In this document: positions 1-7,170 of the stretch, piece by piece
Position numbering within the stretch: the stretch's first letter is position 1
Layout: each line of letters opens with the position of its first letter
Assembly: GCA_025929805.1 (NCBI GenBank)
Contig: JAICPP010000017.1
Coordinates: 1-25,016, forward strand
DNA: 25,016 nucleotides
Reading direction: 5' to 3'
DNA from: Gemmatimonadales bacterium
GTDB taxonomy: Bacteria > Gemmatimonadota > Gemmatimonadetes > Gemmatimonadales > GWC2-71-9
Translations under genes and position numbers: made by a program
Notes under the pieces: model-generated
The model's database searches: none
Told to the model about the DNA's origin: nothing
The model's input: only the letters and a program-made list of their open reading frames with translations

Positions 1-1
1 G

Positions 2-460
2 GAAGACGTGCTGCTGAGCCTGGGTCACATTGCCTCGGTGGATGCCTTCCAGACCTGGATCTACACCAGCGGTCAGGGTGGAGACGCCGCCGCCCGGGAT
101 GCCGCATGGCTTCGCATCCGCAGCCGGTTCGAGCGGGGGGTCGACTGGTCCGGGCTGGAGCAGGAGCGGGTCGCCCGCTGGTATCGTCAGCTCCACATTT
201 TCATGTACCCGTTCTATTACATCGAGTACGGCATCGCGCAGCTGGGAGCCCTCCAGGTATGGCGCAACAGCCTGGAAGACCCGGTTCGGGCCGTTGCCCG
301 CTACCGTGAGGCGCTCGCGCTGGGTGCGGTCCGCCGGCTACCGGACATCTACCAGACCGCCGGCGCCCGGCTCACCTTCGATGCCGCTACCATCGGGGAG
401 CTGGTCCAGCTGGTGGAAAGTCAGCTCCAGCGGGCCCGTGCCGAGCTGGCCCGGAGTTGA
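2..460 (+). CDS. pepF: M3-family oligoendopeptidase (PepF-like), C-terminal part
   Basis: Only the last 152 codons are present; the frame is open to the left edge. The visible part matches the C-terminal helical region of M3 zinc oligoendopeptidases. It has the aromatic segment FMYPFYYIEYGIAQLGALQ, a family hallmark after the active site that helps line the substrate channel, followed by the usual repeat-like helix (PVARYREALALG type). The HExxH zinc motif would lie upstream, outside the window, so activity cannot be judged. The family cleaves short peptides in the cytoplasm. infA follows 65 bp downstream on the same strand and could be cotranscribed. The gene symbol is given by family resemblance only. 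Confidence 0.8.
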   Translation, partial: EDVLLSLGHIASVDAFQTWIYTSGQGGDAAARDAAWLRIRSRFERGVDWSGLEQERVARWYRQLHIFMYPFYYIEYGIAQLGALQVWRNSLEDPVRAVARYREALALGAVRRLPDIYQTAGARLTFDAATIGELVQLVESQLQRARAELARS

Positions 461-525
461 TTCCCGGGGGGTGGCGGGCAAGATTGCACCCCCACGCGAT
501 GGTTCCTGCTGATCGGAGAGACTGG

Positions 526-744
526 ATGGCCAAGGAAGAAGGAATCGAGATGGAAGGGGTGGTCACCGAGGTGCTGCCCGACCGGAACTATCGCGTCATG
601 CTGGAGAATGGCCACGAGATCCTGGCGTATGCCGCCGGAAAGATGAGCAAGTTCAAGATTCGGGTGTTGGAGGGAGATCGGGTGAGCGTCGTGCTGTCGC
701 CCTACGATCTTACGCGGGGACGGGTGATCTATAGACACAAGTGA
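526..744 (+). CDS. infA: Translation initiation factor IF-1
   Basis: A 72-residue protein, the standard IF-1 length, forming a single S1/OB fold. It carries the family signatures EGVVTEVLP, the central YAAGKMSKFKIRVLEGDRV and the C-terminal SPYDLTRGRVIYRHK. IF-1 binds the 30S A site and works with IF-2 and IF-3 during initiation. The ATG at 526 is chosen because it gives the family N-terminus MAKEEGIEMEG and is preceded by GGAGAG at 515-520 with 5 nt spacing; an in-frame ATG at 457 is too far upstream. The gene lies outside a ribosomal-protein operon here, after a peptidase gene, and ends at a strong terminator. Confidence 0.97.
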   Translation: MAKEEGIEMEGVVTEVLPDRNYRVMLENGHEILAYAAGKMSKFKIRVLEGDRVSVVLSPYDLTRGRVIYRHK

Positions 745-754
745 CGCGACCAAC

Positions 755-782
755 AAAAAGCCGCTCGGGAGAGCGGCTTTTT
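755..782. terminator. Bidirectional intrinsic terminator between infA and csp
   Basis: A perfect 12-bp stem (AAAAAGCCGCTC / GAGCGGCTTTTT) with loop GGGA. It is flanked by A and T tracts, so it can work on either strand. It lies 10 bp after the infA stop and 23 bp after the csp stop, between convergent genes. Confidence 0.93.
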
Positions 783-805
783 GTTTCCCGCACCGGAGGT
801 GCGGC

Positions 806-1018
806 TTACTTCACTTTGGTCACGTTCTCGGCGGCGGGGCCCTTCGCACCCTGCACGATGTCGAACTCAACCCGGTCGCCCTCGGAAAGGCTGCGGAAGC
901 CTTCCGCCTTGATGGCGGTGTGATGGACAAAACAGTCCTTGTCCCCATTCTCCGGGGTGATGAAACCAAAACCTTTTGCGTCGTTGAACCACTTCACCGT
1001 GCCGATGGTGCGAGCCAT
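806..1018 (-). CDS. csp: Cold-shock protein (CspA family)
   Basis: A 70-residue single cold-shock domain. RNP1 is KGFGFITP (about residues 15-22). RNP2 is present as CFVHH, where VFVHH is usual. The product is a cytoplasmic single-stranded RNA/DNA-binding protein that melts mRNA structure. The ATG at 1018 is supported by GGAG at 1027-1030 with 8 nt spacing. It converges on infA across a shared terminator. The upstream leader contains stem-loops, which would be consistent with post-transcriptional cold control, but this cannot be shown from sequence alone. Which paralogue (cspA, cspB and so on) it is cannot be decided. Confidence 0.96.
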   Translation of the reverse strand: MARTIGTVKWFNDAKGFGFITPENGDKDCFVHHTAIKAEGFRSLSEGDRVEFDIVQGAKGPAAENVTKVK

Positions 1019-1048
1019 TGCGCCTACTCCATGTTTGTTTGCCTGCGT

Positions 1049-1106
1049 CGGCGCCGGACAATCCGGAGCGCCGAGTTTTTATGAGCGCAGGCCTGTCCTG
1101 CGTCAT
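1049..1106 (-). promoter_or_regulatory. csp upstream region with two stem-loops
   Basis: Two inverted repeats lie directly upstream of csp. One has arms at 1049-1058 and 1062-1073 (CGGCGCCGGA against TCCGG-A-GCGCCG, one bulge). The other spans 1081-1106 (ATGA-CGCAG against CTGCG-TCAT, one bulge). On the csp strand they would form part of a 5' leader. On the + strand the first is followed by TTTTT and could act as a terminator. No convincing -10/-35 pair was found. Confidence 0.4.
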
Positions 1107-1142
1107 AAAAAATGAAAGACCCGAGGCGATGTCCCGGGTCTT
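1107..1142 (-). terminator. Intrinsic terminator after the kinase operon
   Basis: On the minus strand, an 8-bp stem (AAGACCCG / CGGGTCTT; arms 1135-1142 and 1116-1123) is followed by a T-rich run (TTTCATTTTTT). It sits about 80 bp downstream of the kinase stop codon and fits a Rho-independent terminator for the operon at 1221-4857. Confidence 0.75.
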
Positions 1143-1220
1143 GAATGCCATACAGAATTCAACCGGTCAGACCAGCAACTGGGTACTAATCGCGCGGACA
1201 AATCTGTATAGCGAGGCCGT

Positions 1221-2975
1221 TTAGTCAAGGGGGGACCCGCGCAGCCAGCGCGCCGCCGCTCGGGCCCAATCCGCCACCGGTTCCCGGGGAGAGGAGCTGG
1301 CGGCCTGATTGACCGCCTGAAGAAATTCGGCAGCGGAGGGGTACCGCTGGCTTACCTCCGCGCTGAGTGCACGGTCCAGCACCTGCTCGAGTGCTTCGCT
1401 CACATCCTCCCGCCGCCCTCGAGGGGTGGGGAACTGGTTGGTCGTTTGCCGGGCCAGCACCTGTTCTACGGTAGCGCCGGGGAAGGGAGGCACGCCGAGG
1501 AGGGCGTAATAGGCCACTGCGGCCAGGCTGTAGAGGTCGGAGCGCTGGTCCACCCGTTCCCCCAGCAGCTGCTCCGGGCTGGCGAACTGAGGTGTGCCGC
1601 TCTGACTGGTCGCACCGCCATATTTGCCTCGCAGAGCCAGGGCCAGACCGAAGTCGGTGATCTGAACGTTCCCGCTGGGATCGATCAGCATATTCTCCGG
1701 TTTGATGTCGCGGTGGACCAGGCCAGAGCCGTGTGCGTGAGCCAGGGCGGACAGGGCCTCTCGCAGCAATCGCAGTACCCGGTCCATGGAAAGTGGCCCG
1801 TCGCGCTCCACCAGCTGGGCGAGGCTGGGGCCATCGATCAGCTCCATGGTGTACCAGATGAGTCCGGATCTGCCGCCGATATCGTAAATGTTTACGATGT
1901 TCGGGTGATTCAGCCCCGCTGCCAGCTGGGCCTCGCGGCGGAACCGCTCAACCACTTCGGGATCCCGGGTCAGAAGCGGCTGTAATACCTTGAGCGCCAC
2001 CTCTCGCTCCAAATGGAGATCCCGCACGCGATAGACCCGTCCGAAGCCTCCCGTGCCCATCAGACTCAGCAGTTCGTAATCATCCCCCAGCGCCCGGCGC
2101 AGGCGTTTTTCCCAACGGGCGTTGTCTTCCGCATCGGCCACCGACCCGGGAGTGACCACGAAGGCCGGAGTCTCGAAGCTGCCCGCATCTGAGGCGAAGT
2201 CCTCCAGCATCTCCGCCGCAGTGAGATACCGGTCGTCCTGTGCCGGCTGCAACGCTCTCAGAATGATCCGCTCGAGCGCTCGCGGACAGGCGGGACGCAG
2301 CTCGGTGGGTCGCCGAACATTCCTGGAATCCAGGGGAGGCTCTTGTCCGGTGATCGCCACGTAGAGCAGGGCTCCCGCGGTGTATACGTCGCTGGTCGCG
2401 TCGCCCGGTGTGCCTTGGCGCACCTCCGGCGCCATGTAGTTCAGGGCCGTCGGGACGGTTCCGGGTGGGATGGCTGGGAGGGTATGACTGCAGTAGCGAA
2501 GGTCGGTTATCGCTGCCCTTCCCTCCGTGCTGAGCAGAACCGACGGTGGTACTATCCGGCGCACGATGATGCCGTGGCCATGGGCATGTTCCAAGGCCCC
2601 CAGAATGTCTCGGGCCATCGTATGCACCATGGGAATCGGACGGGGACCCCGGTGCAGCGCCTGTTGGAGTCCTTCCCCGTCGATCCAGTTGCCCACCCGA
2701 AAGGCCAGGTCGCCGATAATACCGGCATCGTAGACATGACGGACCGCGGGATGATCCAGCCGTCCGAGCGCTTCGGCTTCCCTAAGAAACCAGGCCCGAA
2801 TAGAGGGATCCGAGTAGAAGTTGACTCGCAGGCTCACCCTGCGCTTGAGGACCGGGTCGTAGGCTTCGTACAGCACCTGGTCTGCGGAGACGGCGACGGT
2901 GCGTTCCAGGCGGTAGCGGGCACCCAACGCCTCCTGGGTACGCTGGAAATAGCGGAGCGGCTCGGTCGAGGTCAG
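1221..2975 (-). CDS. Tandem pseudokinase-Ser/Thr protein kinase
   Basis: From a CTG at 2975 the protein is 584 aa with two kinase folds. Residues about 20-262 form a pseudokinase: no glycine-rich loop, VAIK replaced by VSLR (S48-R50), HRD replaced by VRR (138-140), DFG replaced by DLR (158-160), yet the APE motif (MAPE 181-184) is kept. Residues about 300-556 form a complete Hanks-type kinase: GTGGFG loop, K329 in VALK, E348, HRDIKPEN (D423, N428), DFG 441-443 and SPE. No transmembrane segment or sensor domain follows, so it is probably cytosolic. No ATG/GTG precedes domain 1 once the upstream gene ends. CTG overlaps that gene's TGA by 3 bases (CTGA), suggesting translational coupling; TTG at 2927 is an alternative, though its AGGAGG lies only 2 nt away. 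The longer reading frame back to 3230 overlaps the CGNR gene and looks non-coding. Confidence 0.88.
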   Translation of the reverse strand: MTSTEPLRYFQRTQEALGARYRLERTVAVSADQVLYEAYDPVLKRRVSLRVNFYSDPSIRAWFLREAEALGRLDHPAVRHVYDAGIIGDLAFRVGNWIDGEGLQQALHRGPRPIPMVHTMARDILGALEHAHGHGIIVRRIVPPSVLLSTEGRAAITDLRYCSHTLPAIPPGTVPTALNYMAPEVRQGTPGDATSDVYTAGALLYVAITGQEPPLDSRNVRRPTELRPACPRALERIILRALQPAQDDRYLTAAEMLEDFASDAGSFETPAFVVTPGSVADAEDNARWEKRLRRALGDDYELLSLMGTGGFGRVYRVRDLHLEREVALKVLQPLLTRDPEVVERFRREAQLAAGLNHPNIVNIYDIGGRSGLIWYTMELIDGPSLAQLVERDGPLSMDRVLRLLREALSALAHAHGSGLVHRDIKPENMLIDPSGNVQITDFGLALALRGKYGGATSQSGTPQFASPEQLLGERVDQRSDLYSLAAVAYYALLGVPPFPGATVEQVLARQTTNQFPTPRGRREDVSEALEQVLDRALSAEVSQRYPSAAEFLQAVNQAASSSPREPVADWARAAARWLRGSPLD

Positions 2976-3520
2976 CGCAGCAGCCCGCGGCGCCGCTCGA
3001 CCCGGACCTCGCGGCCGCACACCGACGCGCAGCACCAGCGCCGGCTCTGATTGGGAGAGTTGTCGGTGAAGAAGAGGGAGCAGTCCAGCCCGGCACAGCG
3101 CCGGACAAACAGCAGTGGGTCGGCCAGAGTGGCTGCAGCAGACTGGGCAATCGCCTGGAGGACATTCGGCCGCCGGGCTGGAGCAAAGCGTAGCCGCCAC
3201 TCGCCGCTGGTACGAGTCAGTTGGTGACACCCGCCTTCGCGGGCAAGATGGTAGTTAATGGCCGTGATCGACCCGGCAGGAGGCTGCAGCCCTGCATCCA
3301 GCGCCTCGGCCAAACCCGTCAGCCGCTCGCGCAGCTCGAGCGCCTCAGTCAGACAAGGCCGTTCGCCGTCCAGATTGAGACTCTGAGCCTCTGCCCACCT
3401 GACGATCGCCAATTCATCGGTAAGAAGGTCCGGCGGGGATGGCGTACGGCCCCTGGCTGTGTTCACGAAGTCCAGCCAGATGGCGTCGCCGAGTAGGGTA
3501 AACTCCGATTGCGAGATGAT
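2972..3520 (-). CDS. CGNR-type zinc-finger / ABATE-domain protein
   Basis: This matches the CGNR family: an N-terminal ABATE-like part (GDAIWLDFVNT, near residues 11-21) and a C-terminal zinc knuckle with C142, C147, C163 or C164, and C168. Members are thought to be DNA-binding regulators, often with stress roles. The name-giving CGNR reads CGRE here. No ATG/GTG/TTG exists before the conserved LDFVNT block. The frame instead offers ATC at 3520, exactly 7 nt after GGAGG (3528-3532), giving 182 aa, which fits the family. The start follows the cyclase stop by 2 nt, and the end overlaps the kinase start by 4 bases, so all three are probably one operon. The reading frame continues upstream, antisense to nothing but inside the cyclase gene, where it shows no family similarity. 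Confidence 0.8.
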   Translation of the reverse strand: MISQSEFTLLGDAIWLDFVNTARGRTPSPPDLLTDELAIVRWAEAQSLNLDGERPCLTEALELRERLTGLAEALDAGLQPPAGSITAINYHLAREGGCHQLTRTSGEWRLRFAPARRPNVLQAIAQSAAATLADPLLFVRRCAGLDCSLFFTDNSPNQSRRWCCASVCGREVRVERRRGLLR

Positions 3521-3522
3521 GG

Positions 3523-4857
3523 CTAGGCCTCCGCGACCTCGACAGTGTCTCTGCCCCCACGCTTTGCCCGATAGAGCGCGTTGTCCGCGGCGGCCAGCAC
3601 GCTGCTGACCGTAGTCCCGTGCTGCGGCGATTCGGCAATTCCCATGCTCAGGGTACAGGCCCCGAACTCTGGGCTGCTCTTCTCCAGCTCTCGAAGGCTG
3701 GCCTGGACCCGGGCCACAAACACTCTGGCCTCCGCTGGCTTCGTCATGGGGAGGATCACGAGAAACTCGTCTCCGCCAAGCCGTCCAACCACATCCAGGG
3801 CCCTGCATTGCTTTCTGAGGACTTGACCTACCAGGACCAGAAGGCGGTCCCCTGCTGCATGCCCCATGGTGTCGTTCACCACCTTGAATCGGTCGAGATC
3901 GAGCAACAGTACGCTGGTGTGGAGCTGGTGCCGCAGGCTGCGGGAGATTTCCGCCGCCAATCGCTCCTCCAATGCCCGCCGGTTGCACAAACCGGTCAGC
4001 TCGTCAGTGGTGGCGGCACTGTGTAGCTGCTCTACCAGCTCCGAGTTCTTGAGGGCAATGGCGGCTGCAAAGGAAAGCGTACCTGCCAGCTCCGATTCAG
4101 CTCGGCCGTAGAGCTTGTCGCTAATCCGCGAGCCCAGCACCAGCACCGCCATGCGTTCCGCCCCGGCGTCGAGCGGCACGACCAGTTCGGCGCCCGGCCC
4201 TACCAGCTCTGCCAGCGACACGTCATCACCACTCATGGGGGTAGCCCCGGGAGGCAGTGCCGAATCGAGTGCGGAACGCTCGATGGCACCCGGTCGCAGA
4301 CGGTCGTTCAGCGATCGGAATACACTCGGGACATAGCTATCGCCTTCCAGACGGTAGAGGCACGCCCACCAGGCAAAGAAGACCTCCGCCATGAAGTCGA
4401 GAATGAGCTGCTCCGTCTCCTCGGTGGAGTGCACCGACGAGAGGAGCCGCGCAACTTGCCGCAGAGCCCGCAGCTGGAAAACTGCATCATCCAGCGCCGC
4501 TTGTCGCTCGACGAGAATGCTTCGAAGCTCGAGCACCACGCTGAGTCCGAGGGCCAGTGGGATGGCCACTGCCCGCATCTCTTCGGCCACCAGTGGGTCT
4601 GCATGGATCACGACCTCGGTTTGGCCGCTGGCGAGCCGGGCCACCTCGACTGCATCCTCGTACCCGCCGGCCGGACCCACGCGGGAGACCGAGTTGGTGG
4701 GAGAAGCCACGCTGAACCAGATCCGCTCGCTTTGAAACCGACGAACCAGGGCGACCCGGCAGCGCTCAAACAGCTCCCCTTCGGTTCGGGAGAGCCGGCA
4801 GGCGGCGGCAAAGGCACTGGGTAAGGTGGTAACTGATGGGGAAGGGGTTAAACCCAT
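3523..4857 (-). CDS. Diguanylate cyclase with two GAF-like domains
   Basis: 444 aa. Residues about 15-115 and 130-275 look like two GAF-type sensor domains joined by a helical stretch. Residues about 285-440 are a complete GGDEF domain with DELTGLCNRRAL, DLDRFKVVND and GGDEF at 361-365. The inhibitory I-site RxxD (352-355) sits five residues before GGDEF, so product feedback is expected. The reaction makes c-di-GMP from two GTP. No transmembrane segment is seen, so a cytosolic ligand or redox signal is likely. The ATG at 4857 has no Shine-Dalgarno sequence, and a TATTAT box lies just upstream, suggesting a leaderless message. It heads an operon with the CGNR protein and the kinase tandem. Confidence 0.93.
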   Translation of the reverse strand: MGLTPSPSVTTLPSAFAAACRLSRTEGELFERCRVALVRRFQSERIWFSVASPTNSVSRVGPAGGYEDAVEVARLASGQTEVVIHADPLVAEEMRAVAIPLALGLSVVLELRSILVERQAALDDAVFQLRALRQVARLLSSVHSTEETEQLILDFMAEVFFAWWACLYRLEGDSYVPSVFRSLNDRLRPGAIERSALDSALPPGATPMSGDDVSLAELVGPGAELVVPLDAGAERMAVLVLGSRISDKLYGRAESELAGTLSFAAAIALKNSELVEQLHSAATTDELTGLCNRRALEERLAAEISRSLRHQLHTSVLLLDLDRFKVVNDTMGHAAGDRLLVLVGQVLRKQCRALDVVGRLGGDEFLVILPMTKPAEARVFVARVQASLRELEKSSPEFGACTLSMGIAESPQHGTTVSSVLAAADNALYRAKRGGRDTVEVAEA

Positions 4858-4869
4858 GGCCCTATAATA
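4857..4869 (-). promoter_or_regulatory. Candidate -10 box giving a leaderless cyclase mRNA
   Basis: Minus-strand TATTAT at 4869-4864 ends 6 nt before the A of the ATG at 4857. A normal -10 to +1 distance would place the transcription start on the start codon. No Shine-Dalgarno sequence is present between them (GGGCC only). No good -35 hexamer was seen. Confidence 0.45.
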
Positions 4870-5039
4870 CTAGCCCACTGGGGTTGGGGGGAGCTTGGGG
4901 CGGTTGCGTCGATGCAGTCGCGTCGCTAGATTGCGCCCAATAAGAAGTTGTGCGACATAGCCCTTTGGGGCCCCAGGGTTTGGCCTTGCAGCCTGGGTGA
5001 TGAAAACTGCAAAGGCTGCCGGTCCCGGCGAGCACCTGC

Positions 5040-6548
5040 TCAGCCGGGATTTGTGTTTTTGCGCTCGACCACCCGGGCCGATTCTGGTGCCTGAATCGTC
5101 CCTCCCAGCGACTCGGTTATGTAGCGGCTCAGCAAGTCCACCGCCCGGGGGGCTGAGTCGCGGCGTCGGCAGGCCTGCGCCGCCTCGGGAACAGAATACC
5201 CGTCACCTCCCTCGCAAGCGGTGTACGTGTTGAATGCCACCGTGATCGTGTCCTCGGAAGCGAGCGCAGAACCATCGGTCCGCCGGACCTCTCCCACCCG
5301 CCGCCCTGACGGACTGCTGGGGCTGAACGCAAAGGAAATTCCCGAGACCTGAAGGAAGCCTCCGGTGCCAACCACCTGGGTCGAAACACTGTGCTCCAGC
5401 AGCCGCCTCAACCCGGCTCCGCTCAGGGGAAAGGTCACCATCCGGGTCTGGTCGGCTAACGGGAAGATCTCCTCCAGCTGGTGATTGGTGATCGGGCCCG
5501 GCGCAATCGGGTGGTCCAGCCGGAGAGCTCCCGCGTTGAGCAGGGCTACATCAGCGCCGGTCATTGCCCGTACCGCATCGGTGACCACGTTGCCCAGCAC
5601 CGACTCTCGGAGCCGCGATGCCACGTTAGAGGGCTCCAGGATCACTCGAGTGGCTCCCACCTGGCGCGGAGGTCCCAGCCGGCGCTGTAAGCTGTCGTTC
5701 CAGTTGGCGATCGCGCGGGCCACGCCCGTGTCGGACGGCAGCTTGGCATCGATTCGGACCAGTCCCACCGCCTGTCGCCATTCCTCCTTTCCGCCCCAGA
5801 GTGTCACGAACTGGACGGTGCGGGCGTTCGCATCTGCCTTGACTACATGGCGGCCCGATACCACAGAGTCCTGAGCCGTGTGCTCGTGACCGCCAAGTAC
5901 AAGATCAAGCCTGGGTTCCCGCGCCAGGAGATTGCGGTCTGCCTCCATGGTTTGGTGGGTCAGGCCCACGATGAGGTCGGCGCCTTCGGAGCTGAGCGTC
6001 TCGATGGTGCGGTGCGCGGCACTGTCCGGATTGCTGCATTTGACGTCCCGAGGATAGGGACCTTGGAGGGTCAGTCCAAACAATCCTACCTTATGACCGG
6101 AAACCCGAATCGTGTCCCAGGGAACGACCTGTGGGAACGGGGTACCATCGGCCCGGGTGCAATTGCTGGAAATCCACTTGAACTTCGACTCGGCAATTCG
6201 AGTGGCCAGCGTGTCGGCCTCCATATCGAACTCATGGTTGCCGAAGGTGGCATAATCCAGCTGGGCGCGATTCAGGACATCGACCATCTGGCGCCCCCGA
6301 TAGTATTTGCTGGCCAGACCGGGGCTCAGGAAGTCGCCCGCCAACACGAACAGCACCGGTCCCTGATCGGCGAGCCGCTGCCGGACCGTGGCTACCCGAG
6401 CCAATCCGCCCCGGCCATCGTCCAGGGTGTCGGCGACGTATACGTCATTGATCAACAGGAATCGCACCGGATTGAGTGGGATCGGTGGCGGCGCACTGCC
6501 TGCGCAGGCCGTGAGGGCGACCGGTAGGGTTAGCCACGCCAGCTTCAC
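5040..6548 (-). CDS. 5'-nucleotidase/UshA-like metallophosphoesterase lipoprotein
   Basis: 502 aa from GTG at 6548. A lipoprotein signal (lipobox LTAC, lipidated C15) points to an envelope location. Residues about 27-270 are a calcineurin-like phosphoesterase domain with ND at 34-35, GD at 71-72, GNHEFD at 103-108 and a later GGHEHT. Residues about 310-490 match the C-terminal 5'-nucleotidase substrate domain (NVVTDAVRAMTGADVALLNAGALR, and the FN-Y-GGDGY adenine-stacking motif). The expected NDxH reads NDVY, so one metal-ligand histidine is a tyrosine. Expected substrates are nucleotides or related phosphate esters. GTG overlaps the upstream gene's TGA (GTGA) and has GGAGG about 8 nt before it, so the two genes are coupled. 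Longer starts up to 6674 would lie within the upstream gene and bury the signal peptide. Confidence 0.9.
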   Translation of the reverse strand: MKLAWLTLPVALTACAGSAPPPIPLNPVRFLLINDVYVADTLDDGRGGLARVATVRQRLADQGPVLFVLAGDFLSPGLASKYYRGRQMVDVLNRAQLDYATFGNHEFDMEADTLATRIAESKFKWISSNCTRADGTPFPQVVPWDTIRVSGHKVGLFGLTLQGPYPRDVKCSNPDSAAHRTIETLSSEGADLIVGLTHQTMEADRNLLAREPRLDLVLGGHEHTAQDSVVSGRHVVKADANARTVQFVTLWGGKEEWRQAVGLVRIDAKLPSDTGVARAIANWNDSLQRRLGPPRQVGATRVILEPSNVASRLRESVLGNVVTDAVRAMTGADVALLNAGALRLDHPIAPGPITNHQLEEIFPLADQTRMVTFPLSGAGLRRLLEHSVSTQVVGTGGFLQVSGISFAFSPSSPSGRRVGEVRRTDGSALASEDTITVAFNTYTACEGGDGYSVPEAAQACRRRDSAPRAVDLLSRYITESLGGTIQAPESARVVERKNTNPG

Positions 6549-7162
6549 AGGTCGACCTCCTTCTGCCGCAAGCTTCTCACCAGGTCGGCACTCATCAGCC
6601 GTAGCTCGGCGATCATCTCTCGTTGCGGCCAATCCGAGCGAGCAGCCAGAATCTCCAACATCGATCGATACCACCAGATGGTCTGTTCGGAACCGGCACG
6701 GGAGACCGCGCGCAGGTACTCGACTCCCAGGCGGCGAAGCGCCGTCATGGTGGAGCCGCAGGTGTGAATCTCGTCGGCGACGCAGATGTCCAGGGCCCGC
6801 GGCTCGGCAGTGGCGAGTTGGCTCAGATACTCCTGCTTCCGGGCCTGCCAGGCACGCTCACCGCCCCGGCGGTCATATTTGGGCTCCAGCGCATCCCTGG
6901 CAACGGCGAGGGCCACCGGCCCGAACTTGTCTGCGATCTTTCGCTCGAGCACGTTGCGCTGATCCGGGAGGGCTTCCTCCAGCACGTGATGCAGGATGCC
7001 GGCGACGATGGTGATCTGCTCGCAGTCGTACCGGGCCAGGATGATTGCCACGTTGGCTGGGTGAGCCAGGTAGTCCATCCCGGCCCCCGCAGGGGCTACG
7101 GCACCGTAGTACTTGGCGGCGAAGGCCAGCGCGTGGTTGATGCGGTCGGAATAGCCGTTCAT
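6545..7162 (-). CDS. HD-domain phosphohydrolase-like protein (SpoT-hydrolase type)
   Basis: 205 aa. Residues about 8-150 resemble the HD hydrolase domain of RelA/SpoT-type and small alarmone hydrolases. There is a first helix with FAAKYY, the YLAHPANVAIIL helix with a conserved His, the second-motif segment GILHHVLEEA (57-64) and a late CVADEIH that corresponds to the usual KLADxxHN. The diagnostic HD-x-x-ED reads HHVLEE: the aspartate of the HD pair is His59. Hydrolysis of (p)ppGpp or another nucleotide is therefore only a family-level guess. No synthetase domain is present. It overlaps the downstream nucleotidase lipoprotein by 4 bases. The ATG at 7162 lacks a clear Shine-Dalgarno sequence. 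Confidence 0.75.
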   Translation of the reverse strand: MNGYSDRINHALAFAAKYYGAVAPAGAGMDYLAHPANVAIILARYDCEQITIVAGILHHVLEEALPDQRNVLERKIADKFGPVALAVARDALEPKYDRRGGERAWQARKQEYLSQLATAEPRALDICVADEIHTCGSTMTALRRLGVEYLRAVSRAGSEQTIWWYRSMLEILAARSDWPQREMIAELRLMSADLVRSLRQKEVDL

Positions 7163-7170
7163 TCTCAGCA

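Noticed and set aside
457..525. Longer infA start at 457
   Set aside because: It would add 23 residues unlike IF-1; the ATG at 526 has a Shine-Dalgarno sequence and gives the standard 72-aa length.
1143..1220. Possible tRNA or small RNA between the terminator and the kinase gene
   Set aside because: No cloverleaf or other recognisable RNA fold; only a short TTGAAT/ATTCAA inverted repeat.
2976..3230. N-terminal extension of the kinase
   Set aside because: It overlaps the CGNR gene in another frame, is rich in Cys/Pro/Arg and has no domain; the CGNR frame is the conserved one.
4983..5016. Inverted repeat GCCTTGCAG / CTGCAAAGGC after the nucleotidase gene as a terminator
   Set aside because: One mismatch, a 15-nt loop and no T tract on the relevant strand; too weak to call.
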